Source: Sorghum bicolor (taxonomy: Eukaryota > Streptophyta > Magnoliopsida > Poales > Poaceae). From it: a stretch of DNA of 64,000 nucleotides. The first letter of the stretch is position 1. Every line of letters starts with the position of its first letter. The stretch is from the NCBI RefSeq assembly GCF_000003195.3, contig NC_012876.2, positions 57,220,407 to 57,284,406 on the forward strand. Direction: 5' to 3'. Below are positions 58,440-64,000 of the stretch, piece by piece. Made by a program: the position numbers and the translations under genes. Below the pieces are notes generated by a model that made no database searches, was not told the DNA's origin, and saw only the letters and a program-made list of their open reading frames with translations.

Positions 58440-61400
58440 ATGGGGGCACCTCAGGCCGCCCTGGCCTCCACCTCCGCCGCGCCCCCGGCGGCGCGGCGCG
58501 GTTCCACTCGCCTGATCGACCCCCCACGTCGGGACGACGATCAGGATCAGCTCCCGTGTTCCGAGACCGCCTCGACGTCATCGCAGCCCCAACGCCGCTC
58601 CACAAGCCTGATCAGGATCTGGCGGCGGGTCTCTCAACCGACCCCACCCTCGCGCGCGTCTACGCCACCGCCAGCGGCCGAGGCGGACGCGCCTTCTTCA
58701 TCCGGCGCGGTAACTCCGCGCCGCTCGGTCCGAGTCCAACTCCGTGTCCGCGGCCTCCCCTCGGCGTCGTCTCCCTCCACTCCGAGGAGGCGTCGCAGGT
58801 CCCCTACGGCTCTCCCACCCACGTCGATTGGCGCGAAAGCGGAGGATTGGGGTAAGGAGAAGGCGGCGTCGGGTGCCCCCGAGGAGGAGTGCGTCCTTCC
58901 TTTTCTCCGGAAAGGCGCCCCCAGGAAGGTGCGTACATGGCTGAACGAGTCTCTCTGTTCCGTATTTGCCTTTCTATATTGTTTGTATGCAAGGTGAATT
59001 ATATTTTGGCCTCTTATGGTGTTATTGCGTCCAAATTGGCCCTGAAACAAACGCTCTAATCGACTCCTTACTGGTCTGTTGCTTTGATTTGGTCACGGAA
59101 TCCTGCATTTTGGTTTCGGGTAAACTGGGGTGTTTAACACTTGAACTGTTGATATCATCAGGTTTGCTCGCCCAATTCTACATTCAAGCGTTGGGACTGG
59201 ACGTTTTTCTTGACTTGTAGTCACAATATATTCGCGCTTGATACTTTCTTGCTAAGATATGAAATGAAATATCTTAGGTGACACCTCGTTTGATTTTATA
59301 TGAATCAAGCAGCGCCTCCTGCTTTCGTCCATACTTGTACTAGCAATTGCTTTGCTAGTATCCCCATTTCACCATTTGCAGGATCGTATTTTCTTGTTCT
59401 TTGTTTATTAGGTTTTAGTGTTTTACACGTCCTAGAAATCCTAGAATATATAGTAGTAGTGGTAAAATATATGAAACACTTCATGGAACGCAACTATTCA
59501 GTAATATACCTCCATTTCACTTTGGATCTATGCGATCCTTTTTAAATTCAGAGAATGTTGCTTCTTCTGTTCTGTTCTTTCATGGTAGATCAAAAACTGA
59601 CTGTTCTTGATGAAACTAGATCCTGGCAAACATTTTGTACCATACAGTGTGAATGTGTTGCCGTGTAATGGGTGTGCATTTGCAGCTACATACTAGTTGA
59701 TTTCATTTAAGCATTTTACTTGTGTACTGAACTGTTTTGACAAGGATAAACCAAAAAATGTTGCGGGTGCATTATATGCATTAGATTTCTTAATGTTTCA
59801 GGAATCAAAAGTTTTGGATCTCAATGATGTTGAATTTTTAGCAATCGTAGCATTACTTTACAGTACTGAATAATTTGGATTATCCATGAAGCATGATGTT
59901 TTCTTTTCGTGACAGATCGACCAATATTTACTGAAACTGTTCTTGTTCCTGGCATCGATGTAGAGATGGTTGCCTTGTGACATAGACAATTACCAACATG
60001 GTTCATCCAGGAATTTGACAATTGCATTATTAGGTGTTTGTCTATCTATATAGAAAGGCATGAACAATGGGGATGATGGCCTGATGGAAGGAAAATTTGG
60101 ATCCAGTATGTTAAAGTTCAGAGGATTCTGGACAAAGGGCATCGAGTGCCATCTTTAAGTTCCACAATAGAGGAAGAAAATCCATGAATTCGGATAATGA
60201 AGATATAGTGGACTTGGAGAGTTAACTAAATGGTCCGACAGTATTAAATCAGCAGAGTAAGGACTAAACCTCCATAGGAGCACCACCGCATGACAATAGG
60301 AACTGGGAGTAGAATCCAATCCACCCTTTTAGCACAGCTGTACTATAAGGCAGCCAACTGCATTTCCTTGTAAGCTCGTTTGATTAAGATTGAGGGGACC
60401 ACTATCGATGAAAGGATAAGGGAAAACACAAAGATAGTGTTAGAATTCAAGTGTTTCCCACAGGAGGAGAGCAGAGAATTTTATTGGAAATAAGATACAT
60501 GGAATTATTGGTTAACTTTTGTATATTCAGAGTACACCCAGTCACACACATATAATGAGGAAATTAATCTGGTTTCTACACAGGTATGAGTGTTGGTCTA
60601 TAGACTATGGACAACCTGAATAAACTGGGTTGCATTGAACATGGCAGATTTTTCTTGGTTTTCCTAAGGATATATACAACTTTGAAATGTTCTCTGGGCA
60701 ATAATGATATGAAAGTTTGCTGAGTGTCTGATTATCCAAATGCGATAGAATTGGCAGGAGGCCGTCAGATAGCATTAGTGGTAATAATGGAAGAGTGATA
60801 GAAAGAAGTTTGGTCAGTGAATGATGAAAAGATGTCAAGAGTAATAAACTTGAAAGGCTTCTGGAGAAAAAATGTCTTACTGCTCTGGTGCCCTATGTAT
60901 CAGATCTAATCTTGATTGGTAGAAACCATGCTGTGATGTTCTACTCATTTACTGTAAAAATTTAATATAAAAGTCTTTCCGATTTAGGTTGAGTGCCTGA
61001 TTTGCTCAAAGAGTATTCTGCCTGATGAAAGGATGCAATGTTCAGTTAATCACTGTGATGTAACTTTGCACAAGGCTTGTTCAGAAGAAACTGATGGATG
61101 CTGCCCTCGGCACGTGAGTTGTCTGAAACCAAGCTTTAGGTCTAATATTTCCTTTCATTTCATTCATAGCCTTTCAGTTTTCTCTTTTTTTTATTTTACT
61201 GAGTGTAGTCAGGATATATAACTGAGTTGTGCTTTCTTCTGGTCAAACAGCAACATGATTTGTTGACCTTATGCTGACTTTAAAAGTAGTAGTGTTGGTA
61301 GGTGCTGTGATGGAAGACACTTGCTACAGTTATCTTTCCTTTTTAAAATTCAGTGGTCTTGTCCAAAAAAGAGATTGTAAGGCAAACTACATTTCTGGGG

Positions 61401-64000
61401 ATTCCTATTTTTTTTCTCGAACAGGCAGGACCTTTTGTGCATTCAATTGTTTTTTTCTTTGTTCTTATATAAGTGCTAGATAATTTTTCATGTAACTAAC
61501 AATGGTGTATCTTCTCTTTTTAACTGCATAGATTTGTTTTTGCTGCAAAAGGAGGACATCTAGACACCGCATACAACGCACAATGCCTGTTTGTACTGAA
61601 TGTTTACTAAAGAACAGGATGGTTGATTCTGAAGATCTTTCAAGGAAAATGATTTGTTGGAGTATTTGGCCATCAACAAGTGAGGTTGATGCCATGCTGC
61701 ATACACATTATTTTCTGCTTTGTTTTCAGTTACCCATATATATGTGTTGTTAGCATCTTCAATCCCTGTGAAATGAAAATATAATATTGAATGGTCCATA
61801 AGGAAATTATCGAGACCTTTAGTCATTATCAGTTCAGCTATTGCGTTAAAAGAAATTATCAGTTCAGTTACTCCTATTTGATGCATGGGAACTACATCTT
61901 AGCTCTGTGCAATACCAATAAGATTTGTCAACCAGAAACCTATTAACCCTATCTGGCAGCTGAACCATAATTTCAAAAGAGAAGATACGTGTTACTAGAG
62001 TAGCAGAACATGGGATAGGCAATTTTGCACTTTGCTTAATATTTTATTATTAGAGGGTTCATAAACATAAAATCACTTGTATACTATTAAAATATTCGAT
62101 GATGAAAGTTATTGGCTGTTGACATGATATGTCTTTAACCCGTCCATGTAGTTATGTAGGTACTTGTACTAGCAAAACCATCAAATAGATCGGAACTTTC
62201 AAACCTGACTGATAGTTCATACCACCACCACCCATCTTCTAACCAAGTCATTTCCCTTTTTTTTATCTTTCAAAAAAAAATCCTATTTTCATCAATAGGA
62301 AGGAGAGTTAAAAGGCAGAGCTTCTGCCATTGCATTAAAAAAAACACCAGTTTAATCCTATGCTTAGGCCTTTGGTCCATAATCTCCATGGACATGAGAC
62401 AGCTTCACACTGTCTGCAACTGCCCTGCGGCCCCCATCCATGAGTTCTCTTCCTTCATTGCACTAATCTGCTGGCAAATCTGGAAAGCCAGAAACGCAAG
62501 GATCTCCAGCAATGAAGCACATTCAGTTGATCGTGTCCTCCGTGATTGCAATCTGCAGCTGAACTCTGGCAGTTCAGACTACCAAGGGAAAAAAGAGCAA
62601 CAGTTACCCAGTGGTGTTCCATTCTTGAAATGGCTAGGCGTTCAACAGGCTAGACATATTAATCCTATGCTTTGTAAAACCTCTTGCAGCAACTTTTTAG
62701 TTGCAATTCATGTAATATGCTGACATATTATGCGAGCCGTTTGGGATAAAATAAAATTTAAATCAGGTGGGGAACGCCTCCCCTAAACCCTCATGATATG
62801 TCTTTAACCTGTCCATGTAGTTATGTAGGTACTTGTACTAGCAAAACCATCAAATAGATCGGAACTTTCAAACCTGACTGATAGTTCATACCACCACCAC
62901 CCATCTTCTAACCAAGTCATTTCCCTTTTTTTTATCTTTCAAAAAAAATCCTATTTTCATCAATAGGAAGGAGAGTTGAAAGGCAGAGCTTCTGCCATTG
63001 CATTAAAAAAACACCAGTTTAATCCTATGCTTAGGCCTTTGGTCCATAATCTCCATGGACATGAGACAGCTTCACACTGTCTCCAACTGCCCTGCGGCCC
63101 CCATCCATGAGTTCCCTTCCTTCATTGCACTAATCTGCTGGCAAATCTGGAAAGCCAGAAACGCAAGGATCTCCAGCAATGAAGCACATTCAGTTGATCG
63201 TGTCCTCCGTGATTGCAATCTGCAGCTGAACTCTGGCAGTTCAGACTACCAAGGGAAAAAAGAGCAACAGTTACCCAGTGGTGTTCCATTCTTGAAATGG
63301 CTAGGCGTTCAACAGGCTAGACATATTAATCCTATGCTTTGTAAAACCTCTTGCAGCAACTTTTTAGTTGCAATTCATGTAATATGCTGACATATTATGC
63401 GAGCCGTTTGGGCTAAAATAAAATACTAGCACTTTCAAAGTACTCAATATATTGGAACCTTCTTTGTGTATTATCAGGGTTGAACGCATGTTTGTTAGAC
63501 CTTTGTTTTGCAGTAAGCTTTGACACTATTATTTTGTTGGTAGTTTTGCTGATGTTATGCTGATATATGCTTCTTACAGGATGCTGGCCCTACAGATGAC
63601 ATAAAGGTGATCAATATCTAGTATCATTTGTTACATTGTTATTGAACATATTAGAACCTTTCCAGTTTTTCCAAGTTATAATAATAACTTCTTTGCAAGT
63701 TGGTCGCTCAGATGAGATTGGATTGATGCACAGTCAATCAGTCATTGTGTTAGATTCTTCTGTTTTTATTTTCTTCACTGTCAATATAATTCTTATAAGA
63801 AAACTTCAAAAATGAATTTACTATGGAGATTGCAGTTGTCTCTTGGACTTTTGATATTGGATATTTACTGTTTAGCAATCTGGCGGTAAATCATAAGGAA
63901 AACAAGACAACATTTGGAGTCTCTTTTCATGTTTTGCAGGTCATGATTTATTTTAAATTGTTTGACTTACTGAAATTGATCATATGTACAGGAAGCCTTC
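58440..64000 (+). CDS. ASHR3-like histone-lysine methyltransferase, 5' part (runs off the window)
   Basis: Exons 58440-58928, 60988-61113, 61532-61684, 63580-63606 and 63992 onward join in phase 0. Residues 1-120 are Ser/Pro/Arg-rich. Then AKAEDWGKEKAASGAPEEEC and VLPFLRKGAPRK lead into a PHD-like zinc finger: C166-LI-C169, C181, C186, H191, C194, then C201/C202, C207 and C209/C210. This order (VKDW...SGV...CFLPFL then a Cys/His finger) is that of Arabidopsis ASHR3, which has a SET domain farther on and methylates histone H3 in the nucleus. The SET exons would lie beyond 64000, so catalytic ability cannot be judged. Exon 4 is a 27-nt exon (DAGPTDDIK). Intron 1 is 2.1 kb. Intron 3 (1.9 kb) carries a tandem LINE-derived duplication. 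The paralogue is uncertain. Confidence 0.82.
62123..63424 (+). repeat. tandem ~635-bp duplication of LINE-derived DNA in intron 3
   Basis: Copies lie at 62123-62757 and 62792-63424, about 98 percent alike by eye and separated by 34 bp. Each has a LINE-style 3' end (GGCAGAGCTTCTGCC followed by a poly-A run, near 62316 and 62980) and then a frame with FIALICWQIWKARNARISSN, the C-terminal signature of L1-type ORF2. That 3' end precedes the coding remnant, so the source was already rearranged. The 111-aa frames at 62388-62723 and 63055-63390 are not host genes. Confidence 0.88.

Noticed and set aside
62388..63390. two 111-aa frames as paralogous small genes
   Set aside because: They contain the L1 ORF2 C-terminal signature (ICWQIWKARNA) and lie in a tandem repeat in an intron, so they are transposon remnants.
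1..64000. tRNA or rRNA genes
   Set aside because: I looked for tRNA arm motifs and conserved rRNA blocks by eye and saw none that hold together; a tRNA scan would be needed to exclude a single gene.

Overview
The window is nuclear DNA from a grass, most likely Sorghum or a close Andropogoneae relative. This is inferred from GC-rich first exons, split genes with canonical GT-AG introns, six copies of a MITE with GGCCTTGTTTAGTT ends, and a very high load of nested transposons. I ran no database search. Protein family names rest on motifs read directly from conceptual exons.

Five host genes can be reconstructed with consistent splice phases. (1) 4283-8398, minus strand: a six-exon QWRF-family (AUGMIN8-like) microtubule protein of 616 aa. 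(2) 23872-26707, plus: a six-exon calcineurin B subunit-like EF-hand protein of 175 aa. (3) About 27.7-31.1 kb, plus: a GTD-binding (DUF593/zein-binding, MyoB-like) coiled-coil protein with an internal 40-50 aa repeat. (4) 35260-39329, plus: a seven-exon double-AP2 transcription factor of the WRI/ADAP type, 443 aa, with a 9-nt microexon. (5) 58440 to beyond 64000, plus: the 5' half of an ASHR3-like histone methyltransferase gene, with the PHD-like part present and the SET exons outside the window.

The rest is mostly mobile DNA. 0-2.5 kb is a candidate Helitron whose 5' terminus is repeated four times and which carries an antisense exon of a cinnamoyl-CoA reductase-like gene. 10.9-12.5 kb is a CACTA element with a hAT element nested inside. 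13.2-19.3 kb is a cluster of LTRs with no internal domains recognised. 20.4-21.3 kb is a TIR element with a nested MITE. 21.4-23.3 kb, 40.5-42.25 kb and 42.9-44.4 kb are 5'-truncated L1-type LINEs. 49.0-52.9 kb is a decayed Copia element split by a CACTA insertion with a TAG target duplication and bordered by a small Helitron. 54.6-56.2 kb has two hAT elements, and 56.5-58.1 kb a larger TIR element. Several insertions lie in introns: two inverted MITEs in the QWRF gene, a Helitron in the calcineurin-B gene, a hAT and a MITE in the AP2 gene, and a tandem LINE-derived duplication in the ASHR3-like gene.

The host genes look like unrelated neighbours; no operon or cluster logic is visible. The most notable points are the Helitron with tandem 5' ends and a captured exon, a hAT family with five insertions each bounded by an 8-bp target duplication, the paired 286/256-bp Helitrons, and the 9-nt microexon.
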